From assembly GCF_004123675.1 (NCBI RefSeq), contig NZ_CP035417.1, positions 1,541,501 through 1,605,500 on the forward strand: DNA of 64,000 nucleotides, in the 5' to 3' direction. Under the pieces are notes generated by a model. That model was not told the DNA's origin. It saw only the letters and a program-made list of their open reading frames with translations, and made no database searches. Positions 8,341 to 16,401 of the stretch are shown piece after piece. The stretch is from Leisingera sp. NJS204. Its GTDB lineage: Bacteria; Pseudomonadota; Alphaproteobacteria; Rhodobacterales; Rhodobacteraceae. Every line of letters begins with the position of its first letter. Position 1 is the stretch's first letter. Position numbers and translations under genes: made by a program.

Positions 8341-9410
8341 TGTCAGAGATTTTCACGGCCGGGCTCGATCTGGGGAAGAATGTGTTTCAGGCTCACGGGG
8401 CAGATGCAGCGGGGCAGCCTGTTCTGCGCAAGAAGCTGCGGAGGGGTCAGGTGCCGGCCTTCTTCAGCGGGTTGCAGCCCTGTGTTGTCGCGATGGAAGC
8501 CTGTGGCGGCGCTCATTTCTGGGGCCGTGAGATCAGCAAACTGGGCTGTGATGTACGGCTCATCCCTCCCGCCTATGTGATTCCCTTTGTCAAACGCCAG
8601 AAGAATGATGCAGCCGATGCCGAAGCGACCTGCGAGGCCGCGCTGTGTCCGGCAATGCGCTTTGTACCAATAAAGAGCGAAGAGACACAGCGCGCGGCTA
8701 TGGTGTTTCGCGTGCGCGAGCTTCTGATCCGGCAGCGGACCCAGGCCATCAATGCACTGCGAGGGCTTTTGAGCGGGTTCGGACAGGTCGCACCGCAAGG
8801 GGCGGCCAACGCGTCGAAGCTGATTGCAATCGTCGATGACCCGGAAAGCGGCTTGCCAGCCGATGCCGCCTCCACACTCAAGGTGCTGATCACGGCCCTG
8901 ACCAAGTTGGAGGCAGAGATTGTCAAACTCGATGCCGGGATCGCCCGCCGGGCCAAGGAAAACGACGTGGCGCGCCGCCTGATGACGGTGCCGGGCATCG
9001 GCCCGCTGATCGCTACGGCCATCGCGACCCTTGCTCCGCCACCCGAGACGTTCCGCAAGGCCCGGGACTTTGCGGCATGGCTCGACCTCACGCCCCGCCA
9101 GCATTCGACAGGCGGCAAACAGCGGCTCGGGGCCGCAACGACCCTCCCGGGACATTGCGTGTCGCAATGCCCTGCCGGGCAGCGGATGGGCGAGCGGTCC
9201 CTGAGGCGCCTGCTGATCATTGGCGCCAACAGCGTCATCATCAAGCGTCACGTCCATGCCGAGGCCAAGCCAGGCACGTGGCTGGGCGGGATGTTGTCAC
9301 GCAAGCCACCAATGCTGGTGCGCGTTGCGCTGGCGAATAAAATGGCGCGGATCGTCTGGGCCTTGATAGCCCGGGGTGGCGTCTACCAGTCTCCGGCCAC
9401 GGTGGCATGA
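8341..9410 (+). CDS. IS110-family transposase with in-frame mini-element insert
   Basis: 356 residues from the ATG at 8341, preceded by AAAGGAG. The DEDD RuvC-like domain is complete: Asp in TAGLDLGKNVFQ, Glu in VAMEACGGAHFWGREI, Asp-Asp in KNDAADAEA. The C-terminal Transposase_20 domain has VPGIGPLIATAIATL and, at HSTGGKQRLG, the probable active-site serine region. The 43 bp mini-element (9142-9184) replaces one Lys codon with about 15 residues (TLPGHCVSQCPAGQR) and keeps the frame, so the ORF stays open to a normal C-terminus (MGERSLRRLLIIGANSV). Whether the protein still works is unknown, since the insert lies about 11 codons after the serine. It is the only one of the five transposases here not obviously broken. 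Confidence 0.88.
9142..9184 (+). repeat. Palindromic mini-element, copy 4 (43 bp, in frame)
   Basis: Plus-strand reading: CCCTCCCGGGACATTGCG-TGT-CGCAATGCC then CTGCCGGGCAGCG. The stem CATTGCG/CGCAATG is extended by further G-C pairs around an A-C mismatch. It is inserted just before ATGGGCGAG in the IS110 transposase and leaves the frame open. The right flank is GATG. Confidence 0.85.
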
Positions 9411-9709
9411 GCCAGCGGTAGGCCGCGAGGACGTTGGAGCACAAGAGGGCAAGGAGCAGTTTGGCGCAACAGTCGTGAGACGGGATCGGAAGAACCAGCC
9501 TGCAACAAAGTGCCTGTGAGCACGCGGCGTTGATTTGGGGGCTGATCCGCGAACACCATACGGGTCCTGCGGCATGTGTGACGCCGCATACATGTCAGCA
9601 CCCGATGACGCGCCAAAATCAGCTTAGAAAATACTTCTTGCGCAAGGGGCGGTTATACATGTTGCAGAATTCGTCGTCGGGACGCGCTTCCCCCCTTTCC
9701 CCTATGAAG

Positions 9710-10686
9710 TCAGGCCACGCGTTTGATCTCGGCTTGGCCGAGTGCATTGAAGCGGTTCATGAGGGCAATGCGGATGTGGATTTCGGCGGTCTGCCGGTTG
9801 GGGTCTCGTGAAGCGATCCTCTCTCCGAAGGGTTTGAGACTGCGCATCCATTGCCCGGCAGTGCATTGTGCAGAAATGTCACGAGAGGGTCGCCTCGATC
9901 CGACTTCGGACGTGATAGCCTGGCCAGCGTTTCCAGATCGTCCGCGCAAGGCGCCGGGTCGCCTTGAGAATGTCATTGCGGGCGCTTGCTGCGGGGCAAT
10001 CCTCTTTCCACGCGCGCCCGTTCTTGCGGATGGGTATGATGGCGGTGCCGCAGCGCTTAAGGATTGCGGAGTGGCATCTGCGGGTGTCGAAAGCCCCATC
10101 GCCGGTCACGGTGCCGATCAGTTGATCCGGTGGGATCTGGTCGAGCAGGTCAGGAAGGACGGGACTGTCGCCCTCACGGCTTGAGGTGAATTCCACGGCC
10201 CGGATGTCGCCGGTGCGCATGTCCATCGCAACATGAACCTTGCGGTATTGGCGCCTGCGCCGGGTGCCGTGCTTCCGGGCCAGCCATTCGCGATCACCAA
10301 GAAACTTGATCCCTGTGCTGTCCACTAGCTGGTTGAGGGTGGGCGTCCGACGGCTCGAGATTCTGATGGTGATGTTCTTCTGTCTGCGGCCAGGGTGGAA
10401 AAGTCGGGAACCGGTCAATCCAGACCAGCCATATGCAGAATGCTCGACGCCATCCCGGTCGTTTGCCGGAGCGGCAGGCCGAACAGCACTTTCACCATCA
10501 GGCGAACAGGATCGCCGCACCGGAGAACACCGGCGGCCGCCCTGGGCGTCCGGCCTTAGGGGCATGCCATACCATGTCCTGGTCTAGCCAGATCAACAGA
10601 GAACCACGCCGTTTCAGGGCCTTGTTATAGGACTTCCAGTTCGTAGTGCGATAGCGGGCAGGTTCAGGTTTGCTCATACCGAGCAA
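9710..10686 (-). pseudogene. IS5-family transposase, frameshifted and interrupted by mini-element
   Basis: The N-terminus from 10686 (SKPEPARYRTTNWKSYNKAL, LIWLDQDMVWHAP, GRPGRPPVFSGAA) runs into a TGA through a small deletion near 10500. The middle continues in another frame: LVDSTGIKFLGDREW with the first Asp, VTGDGAFDTRRCH with the second, SRIEA with the Glu. Directly after SRIEA the 41 bp mini-element (9849-9889) gives a stop. The C-terminus (MRSLKPFGERIASRDPNRQ to IALMNRFNALGQAEI) is in a third reading. No functional protein is expected. Confidence 0.86.
9849..9889 (-). repeat. Palindromic mini-element, copy 5 (41 bp)
   Basis: Minus-strand reading: CCCTCTCGTGACATT, loop TCTGCAC, AATGCAC, then TGCCGGGCAATG. 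The stem GTG(A)CATT/AATGCAC has one bulge. It is inserted right after the SRIEA motif (third catalytic acidic residue). The right flank is GATG. Confidence 0.82.
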
Positions 10687-10886
10687 TTTAACTTACCGGA
10701 TTCGCAACGTGAATCCCTACACCAAGGAGTTCTGCAACAACGCCGAGTGGGCGCCAAATCTGGTTTTTCAGTAAACACAGGGCTTCCTTGACGCACCCGA
10801 AGGCCTCGTTCAAGTTTCCCCTGTGTTCACCATTCCAATTAAATGCGATCCCCCCAGCCCCAGTTCCGCCGGTTCGTCGTCAGGCG

Positions 10887-11651
10887 TCAGCTTTGCTGGT
10901 CGCGGATTTCAGCCACTATGATTTCCATCTGGTCGGCGGGCAGGTAGCCGCGCAGCAGTTCATTGCCAAGCACAAAGGTCGGGGTGCCGGAGATTGCCAT
11001 CTTCTGTGCCAGCGCGCGGGTCTGGCGCAGCTCGGCCGTCACCTCTTCGCTGTCCATCTTGGCAAAGATCGCATCGCCATCCAATGACAGCCCGTCCGCG
11101 ATCCGGCGCAAAGCCACCTCGTTCGGCTCGCTGCCGAATTCAATCAGCGCATCATGCACTTGCTTATAGGCGTCATTCCCCGCAACCAGTTTGGTTGCCA
11201 CGGCAAAGCGCGACGACAGCACCGAGGCTTCGCCCAGGATCGGGAACTCCTTGATCACCAGGCGGATATTACCGTCGCCTTTCACCAGCTTTTCCACCTC
11301 GGGGGCTGCCCGGCGGCAGTAGCCGCAGCGGTAGTCCATGAACTCAACCAGGGTGATGTCGCCATCCGGGTTGCCGCCGACCCAGGAATAACCATCGTTC
11401 TGCAGCTCTGCCAGATTGTCTGTGACCAGCGTGTCATCGCGGACAGCCTCGGCCTGCTGCTGGCGCTGTTCCAGCAGATCAACCGCTTCCAGGATCAGCT
11501 CGGGGTTCTCCAGCAGATAGGCACGGATCTGTTCGCCAAAAGCCTCACGTTCGGCTTCTGACATATTGCTGAGGTCCAGCGCCTGCGCCGGGGTGCTCAG
11601 CAGGGCGAGGGCAGTGGCTGCCGCCGTGGCAGCGCGGGTAAAGGGTTTCAT
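10887..11651 (-). CDS. DsbA-like periplasmic thiol oxidoreductase (Com1/ScsC type)
   Basis: 254 residues. Sec signal peptide to about residue 24 (ends STPAQA). An N-terminal helical segment of about 60 residues resembles the oligomerisation region of Com1/ScsC-type proteins, followed by a thioredoxin fold with an inserted helical domain. The active site is Cys109-Gly-Tyr-Cys112 and the cis-Pro loop is SGTPTFV. It should oxidise or isomerise disulfides of exported proteins. The start codon overlaps the stop of the upstream M48 protease gene by 4 nt (ATGA), so the two are translationally coupled, which points to joint work in envelope protein quality control. Confidence 0.88.
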   Translation of the reverse strand: MKPFTRAATAAATALALLSTPAQALDLSNMSEAEREAFGEQIRAYLLENPELILEAVDLLEQRQQQAEAVRDDTLVTDNLAELQNDGYSWVGGNPDGDITLVEFMDYRCGYCRRAAPEVEKLVKGDGNIRLVIKEFPILGEASVLSSRFAVATKLVAGNDAYKQVHDALIEFGSEPNEVALRRIADGLSLDGDAIFAKMDSEEVTAELRQTRALAQKMAISGTPTFVLGNELLRGYLPADQMEIIVAEIRDQQS

Positions 11652-13003
11652 TTTCGTCTTTTCCTTTTCTGAGCTTGTTCATAGGCCGCCAGCACATCCT
11701 GTGCCCGCCGCGCGGCGGCGGATCCTGCAGGCAGCTGGGCGACGGCCCGTTTGGCATGAATTCCGGCGTCATCCAGACGCCCTTGCAAGGCATAGCGTTC
11801 GGCGGTGACCAGCGCCGCCAGGCCGCGCTGGCCGGTCTTGGCATAGGCCAGCGACATGTCGCGCAGCAGCACCTGGTTGCGGAAATCGATGGCGCGGGCG
11901 CGTTCCATGGATTGCAGCGCCGCTTTCGGCTGGCCCGCGGCCAGCTGCGCACGCCCGTAACCGGAAAGGATCAGCGGGTCCTTGGGGGCCAGTTTCACCG
12001 CCTTGCCATAGGCCGCCAATGCGGCGCCCCATTGCCGGTTCTCTATCAGGATCTGTCCCTTCAGCTCATGATAGAAGGGATCGGAGGGCCGGATCGCCAG
12101 CGCGCCATTCACCGCCTTCAGGGCCTTCTTTAAATTCCTCTGCCGGTGATAGGCGGCGGCCTCGCGCATCAGGCGCACGTCTTTGTACTGTTCCTCGCGC
12201 ACCCGGCGCAGGGTCCATTTCGGGGCACGGGTAAACCCCGACAGCTTGCCGCGCACCCGGGCGAACCAGTATTGCGCCTCGGCACTGGTCTGCCCCTTGT
12301 CGCCATGCGCCGCGAGATAGGCCTGGGCGGCGCGGATACGGTCGCGGCTTAAGGGATGCGAGCGGGTATAGGGGTCCTGGCTGCCGGCACTCAACACTTC
12401 CTGACCGGCAAAGGCGCGGTGCAGATCAACCAGCCCCTGCGGGCTGATGCCGGCACGGTTGAGGTAATCCGCGGCAGAACGGTCGGCCGAGCTTTCTTCG
12501 GCGCGGGTATGGGACAGAAACCTGCGCAGCGCGGAATTCTGCGTGCCGATGGCAATGCCGCCCGCGGCGTCGCCCGCACCCGCAGCCGCGGCCAGAACCG
12601 CAAGCGCCACGCCTAAACCGGCAGCGCTGCTGGCCGAGCGCAGGTTCTGCATCCGCCGCGCCAGGTGGCCATTGGTGATATGGGCGGCCTCATGGGCGAT
12701 CACCGCCTGCAGCATCTCGGGGGAGGTCACCTTGAGGATCAGCCCGTAATTCACGAATATCGTTCGCGAATCCAAGACAAAGGCATTGAAGGCGGAATCG
12801 TTGACCAGCAGAATCCGGACCCGGTTCGCATTCAACCCCGCGGCCCGCAGCACTGGTGCCGCCAGCTTGTTCAGACCGTGTTCCACGTCCGGGTCACGCA
12901 ACAGCGAGATCGACGCCGCCTGCGCCGCCGCTGCAAATTGAAACAGCGCGCAAAGCACAAGAGCCGGGATTGACGCCAGCCGGAAGAAACGGTCAAAACT
13001 CAT
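11648..13003 (-). CDS. BepA-like M48 metalloprotease with TPR domain
   Basis: 451 residues from the ATG at 13003. The signal peptide is MSFDRFFRLASIPALVLC followed by an Ala-rich end. The zinc protease domain has HEAAH at residues 104-108 (HExxH) and a downstream Glu region RAEESSADRSAADYL supplying the third ligand. The second half is TPR repeats (for example AIRPSDPFYHELKGQILIEN, AYGKAVKLAPKDPLILSGYG). This is the layout of BepA/YfgC, a periplasmic chaperone-protease for outer-membrane protein assembly. A longer reading (to 13198) would overlap the divergent aminotransferase gene and has no signal peptide, so I chose 13003. It is coupled to the DsbA-like gene downstream. Confidence 0.9.
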   Translation of the reverse strand: MSFDRFFRLASIPALVLCALFQFAAAAQAASISLLRDPDVEHGLNKLAAPVLRAAGLNANRVRILLVNDSAFNAFVLDSRTIFVNYGLILKVTSPEMLQAVIAHEAAHITNGHLARRMQNLRSASSAAGLGVALAVLAAAAGAGDAAGGIAIGTQNSALRRFLSHTRAEESSADRSAADYLNRAGISPQGLVDLHRAFAGQEVLSAGSQDPYTRSHPLSRDRIRAAQAYLAAHGDKGQTSAEAQYWFARVRGKLSGFTRAPKWTLRRVREEQYKDVRLMREAAAYHRQRNLKKALKAVNGALAIRPSDPFYHELKGQILIENRQWGAALAAYGKAVKLAPKDPLILSGYGRAQLAAGQPKAALQSMERARAIDFRNQVLLRDMSLAYAKTGQRGLAALVTAERYALQGRLDDAGIHAKRAVAQLPAGSAAARRAQDVLAAYEQAQKRKRRK

Positions 13004-13025
13004 GCGCGCACCATGGGAGATCAGA

Positions 13026-14171
13026 ATGCGAAACTCAAGCCGATCCAGCGTTGATCCGTTTATTGTGATGGACGTGATGGAGGCCGCCCGCAAGGCCGAG
13101 GAAGCCGGCCGCCATATCATCCATATGGAGGTGGGCCAGCCATCGACGGGGGCGCCCTCCGGTGCGCTGAAGGCGCTGGGGAATGCGCTGGAAAACAATG
13201 CTTTGGGCTATACTGTTGCACTGGGTCTGCCGGAGCTGCGCCAGCGCATCGCGCGGCTGTACGGCGATTGGTATAATGTTGATCTCAATCCGGATCGGGT
13301 GATCGTGACGCCGGGCTCCTCCGGCGCCTTTCTGCTGAGTTTCACCGCGCTGTTCGACAGCGGCGACCGGGTGGGGATTGGCGCGCCGGGCTACCCGTCC
13401 TACCGGCAGATTCTGAAGGCGCTGGGGCTGACGCCGGTGGACATTCAGACCGCACCGGAAAACCGGCTGCAGCCAGTGGCCGAGGATTTGAAGGGGCAGG
13501 ATCTGGCGGGCCTCATGGTGGCCTCGCCCGCCAATCCATCCGGCACCATGCTGGACCGTACCGCGATGGGCGATCTGATCGACGCGGCGCGGGGTGAGGG
13601 CGCCAGTTTCATCTCCGACGAGATCTATCACGGGCTGGAGTATGAGGCGAAGGCGGTCACCGCGCTGGAGCTGACGGATGAATGCTATGTGATCAACTCT
13701 TTCTCCAAGTTCTTCTCGATGACCGGCTGGCGGGTGGGCTGGATGGTGGTGCCCGAGGATCACGTGCGGGTGGTGGAACGCATAGCCCAGAACATGTTTA
13801 TCTGCGCCCCGCACGCCAGTCAGGTGGCGGCACTGGCGGCGCTTGATTGCGAGGATGAGATGCGCGAAAACCTGGCCGTCTACGCAAAGAACCGCCAGCT
13901 GATGCTGGACGGGCTGCCTAAGGCCGGTTTCACCAAAATCGCGCCGCCGGACGGGGCGTTTTATGTCTATGCCGATGTGTCGGACCTGACCGCGGACAGC
14001 CGCAGCTTTGCCGCGGAAATCCTTGATAGTGCGGGTGTTGCAGTGACGCCGGGGCTGGATTTTGACCTTGTTCGTGGCGCCACCACACTGCGGTTCTCCT
14101 ATGCGCGATCGACGGCGGATATTGAAGAAGGGCTGGCGCGGCTGGAAAAATTCATGGCCGCGCGCGGCTGA
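13026..14171 (+). CDS. PLP-dependent class I/II aminotransferase
   Basis: 381 residues; start chosen at the ATG with GGGAGA before it. Fold-type I aminotransferase with the usual order: HMEVGQPSTGAP (substrate loop), PGSSGAFLLSFTAL (PLP phosphate cup), ASPANPSGTM with the conserved Asn, SDEIYHGLEYE with Asp/Tyr, NSFSKFFSMTGWRVGW with the Schiff-base lysine (about Lys228), and a C-terminal RFSYA Arg for the substrate carboxylate. The donor/acceptor pair is not readable. Relatives are usually annotated as aspartate/alanine-type or unspecified aminotransferases. It is transcribed away from the M48 gene with only 22 bp between start codons, so the two promoters overlap the opposite coding regions. 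Confidence 0.9.
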   Translation: MRNSSRSSVDPFIVMDVMEAARKAEEAGRHIIHMEVGQPSTGAPSGALKALGNALENNALGYTVALGLPELRQRIARLYGDWYNVDLNPDRVIVTPGSSGAFLLSFTALFDSGDRVGIGAPGYPSYRQILKALGLTPVDIQTAPENRLQPVAEDLKGQDLAGLMVASPANPSGTMLDRTAMGDLIDAARGEGASFISDEIYHGLEYEAKAVTALELTDECYVINSFSKFFSMTGWRVGWMVVPEDHVRVVERIAQNMFICAPHASQVAALAALDCEDEMRENLAVYAKNRQLMLDGLPKAGFTKIAPPDGAFYVYADVSDLTADSRSFAAEILDSAGVAVTPGLDFDLVRGATTLRFSYARSTADIEEGLARLEKFMAARG

Positions 14172-14244
14172 CCACAGAAGGCGGATTTTCAATCCGGGCG
14201 GAATTGCCTAGTCTGCGCCGAAAACCAAGAACCGGGGTTCAGGC

Positions 14245-15474
14245 ATGGGCAGACTGCTTTCCTTCATAACGCTGATCTGGCTGCTGGCAGCGGGGACTGA
14301 GACCGGGGCCTGGGCGCAAGGCTTCAGCGGGCTGGCGCGCGTTGATGCGGAGGCCAGCCACACCCGCGATGCCGGACGGGGCGCCGAGATCACGCTGGGC
14401 CTTAGCCAGGGGGTTCCGTACCGGCTGTTCACCCTGGCTGAGCCGCCACGGCTGGTGCTGGATTTCCAGGAGGTCGATTGGACCGGGCTGACGGCGGAGA
14501 CATTGCTGCAGAGCGAGCAGATCACCGCGGCGCAATTCGGCACCTATGTGCCAGGCTGGTCGCGTTTGGTTTTGCAGCTGGCAGAGCCGATGAAGGTTTC
14601 CACGGCAGCTATGACTGTGGACCAGGTGACCGCCGCCGCCCGGCTGGCAGTATCGCTTGCGCCTGCCACGGCGGAAGAGTTTGCCGCCAGCGCCGGCGCC
14701 CCGCAGGATCCGCGCTGGGATCTGCCTGCGCCGCAATCCATGCCGGGCAAGGGCGCGCGCGATGAAAATGCACCGCTCCTGGTGATGCTTGATCCCGGAC
14801 ATGGCGGCATTGACCCAGGGGCGGAGACCGAGGTGGTCATTGAGAAACATCTGATGCTGCAATTCGCGCGGGAGCTGGGCGAAGCGCTGCTTCGGTCCGG
14901 CCAGTTCACTGTGCTGTTGACCCGGGATGACGATTACTTTGTCTCGCTGGAACGCCGCATTGCCATGGCGCATCAGGCTGGGGCGGATGTGTTCATCTCG
15001 CTGCATGCCGATACGATTTCCGAGGGCCGGGCGCATGGTTCTACCGTTTATACCCTTTCCAAGGAAGCCTCCGACGTGGCCTCGGCCAAGCTGGCAGAGC
15101 GGCACCTGCGCGGCGACCTGCTGTCCGGCACCGACCTGAGCGAAGCGGACGACAAGGTGACGGCGGTGATGCTGGATCTGGCCCGGCAAGAGACCCAGCC
15201 GCGTAGCGATGCCTTGGCGGTGGCGCTGATTGACGGGCTGCGGGGGCAGGGGCGGCCGATCAACAACCGGCCGCTGCGCTCGGCCGGGTTTTCGGTGCTG
15301 AAGTCGGCTGATATCCCTTCGGTACTGGTTGAGATCGGCTTTCTGTCCAGCAAGCGGGACCTTGAGAACCTGGTGGATCCGGATTGGCGGGCCCAGGCCG
15401 CGCGCGGCATTCTGAACGGGCTGATTACCTGGCGCGCGCAGGACGACGCCCGCCGCACGCTGGTGCGGCAATAG
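14245..15474 (+). CDS. amiC: N-acetylmuramoyl-L-alanine amidase, AMIN plus Amidase_3
   Basis: 409 residues. Signal peptide (SFITLIWLLAAG, cleavage near AWAQ), an AMIN domain (about residues 30-130, VPYRLFTLAEPPRLVLDFQ) that localises to peptidoglycan or septum, and an Amidase_3 zinc domain from about residue 180. Zn ligands are seen in MLDPGHGGIDPGAE (His), the following VIEKHLML (Glu), and ISLHADT (His). The catalytic Glu is in VLVEIGFLSSKRD. It cleaves the amide between MurNAc and the peptide stem during daughter-cell separation in the periplasm. The phosphoesterase gene follows after 9 nt, so they form an operon. The symbol follows the AmiC/AmiA layout; the exact paralogue is uncertain. 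Confidence 0.92.
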   Translation: MGRLLSFITLIWLLAAGTETGAWAQGFSGLARVDAEASHTRDAGRGAEITLGLSQGVPYRLFTLAEPPRLVLDFQEVDWTGLTAETLLQSEQITAAQFGTYVPGWSRLVLQLAEPMKVSTAAMTVDQVTAAARLAVSLAPATAEEFAASAGAPQDPRWDLPAPQSMPGKGARDENAPLLVMLDPGHGGIDPGAETEVVIEKHLMLQFARELGEALLRSGQFTVLLTRDDDYFVSLERRIAMAHQAGADVFISLHADTISEGRAHGSTVYTLSKEASDVASAKLAERHLRGDLLSGTDLSEADDKVTAVMLDLARQETQPRSDALAVALIDGLRGQGRPINNRPLRSAGFSVLKSADIPSVLVEIGFLSSKRDLENLVDPDWRAQAARGILNGLITWRAQDDARRTLVRQ

Positions 15475-15483
15475 GGGGCAGCG

Positions 15484-16272
15484 ATGAAACTCATCTGGAT
15501 GTCGGATCTGCATTTCGAGGCTGAGGGGCTGGTGCTGGGGCATGACCCGCGTTTGCGGCTGCAGGCTGCGGTTGGTTTTATCGCCAAGCACCATCCTGAT
15601 GCCTCCGCCTGTCTGATCACCGGCGACCTGGTGGAAACCGGAACGACGCAGAATTACAAGGCGTTGAAGGGGTTTCTTGACAGCTTGCCGATGCCGGTTC
15701 TGCCAATGACCGGCAATCATGATGACCGGGCGGCGCTGCGTGCGGTGCTGCCGTTGCCGGGAACCGCAATGCCCGGGTTTATCCAGTACCGGTGCGATTT
15801 CGGGGATCTTTCTGTGCTGTGCCTGGATACGCTGATTCCGGGCGCGGCTGCGGGTGTTCTCTGCGCAGAGCGGATGCGCTGGCTGAAGACAGAGCTGGAC
15901 GCGCTGAACGGGCGGCCCGCCATCGTGGCCATGCATCACCCGCCGATGATGCTGGGACTGCCGATGCTGGATCCGGACAATCTGCGAAACGGGGACGCGC
16001 TGCTGACGTTGCTTTCCGGTTACTCCAACGTGCTGCATCTGCTGGCGGGGCATGTGCACCGGCCCTGCTCCGGAACAGCGCGGGGCATTTCCTTTACCAC
16101 TGCAAAATCAGTACTTTACCAGGCGCCACCACCGTGCCCTGATTGGGGCTGGAGCAGCTTCAGACCTGCCGCCGAGGCCCCGGCGCTGACGGTGCTGGAG
16201 CACAGCCCAGGCGGGCTGACCCTGCAGCAACTCCAGTTCTGTGACTACGGCTTGGGTGCTCCCGTCACGTAA
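15484..16272 (+). CDS. Calcineurin-type metallophosphoesterase (CpdA/GpdQ-like)
   Basis: 262 residues, no signal peptide. The metallophosphatase signature is complete: D-x-H (MSDLHFEAEG), GD (LITGDLVE), GNHD (PMTGNHDDR), a single His (AMHHPP) and GHVHR. This is the class III cyclic-nucleotide phosphodiesterase or glycerophosphodiesterase layout. The substrate could be cAMP or another phosphodiester, and sequence alone does not decide. It sits 9 nt downstream of the amidase gene and shares its transcript. Confidence 0.85.
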   Translation: MKLIWMSDLHFEAEGLVLGHDPRLRLQAAVGFIAKHHPDASACLITGDLVETGTTQNYKALKGFLDSLPMPVLPMTGNHDDRAALRAVLPLPGTAMPGFIQYRCDFGDLSVLCLDTLIPGAAAGVLCAERMRWLKTELDALNGRPAIVAMHHPPMMLGLPMLDPDNLRNGDALLTLLSGYSNVLHLLAGHVHRPCSGTARGISFTTAKSVLYQAPPPCPDWGWSSFRPAAEAPALTVLEHSPGGLTLQQLQFCDYGLGAPVT

Positions 16273-16401
16273 GACACCGCACAGGGCGGGGAATTGTGCT
16301 AGAATTCTCCCATCTCTCTGGCATATATCCGCTGTTTCCTGTTTTGACCCGGGGGACTGCCGCACCTATATAGGCGGCACCTCGCGAGAAAGGCCAAACC
16401 C

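Larger units (their letters stand above)
9658..10743 (-). mobile_element. IS5-family (IS903/IS1031-type) insertion sequence, degraded
   Basis: About 1.09 kb. The ends share GTTGCAGAA(A/C)TC in inverted orientation (plus strand from about 9660; minus strand GTTGTTGCAGAACTCC ending at about 10743). It carries one transposase on the minus strand with a frameshift and a mini-element insertion. The 247 bp between the preceding IS110 gene and this element show no ORF and are probably the IS110 3' end. Confidence 0.7.

Noticed and set aside
14239-16059. 606-codon minus-strand ORF opposite the amidase and phosphoesterase
   Set aside because: His/Gln/Arg-rich reading typical of the antisense of GC-rich genes; both plus-strand genes have complete catalytic motifs.
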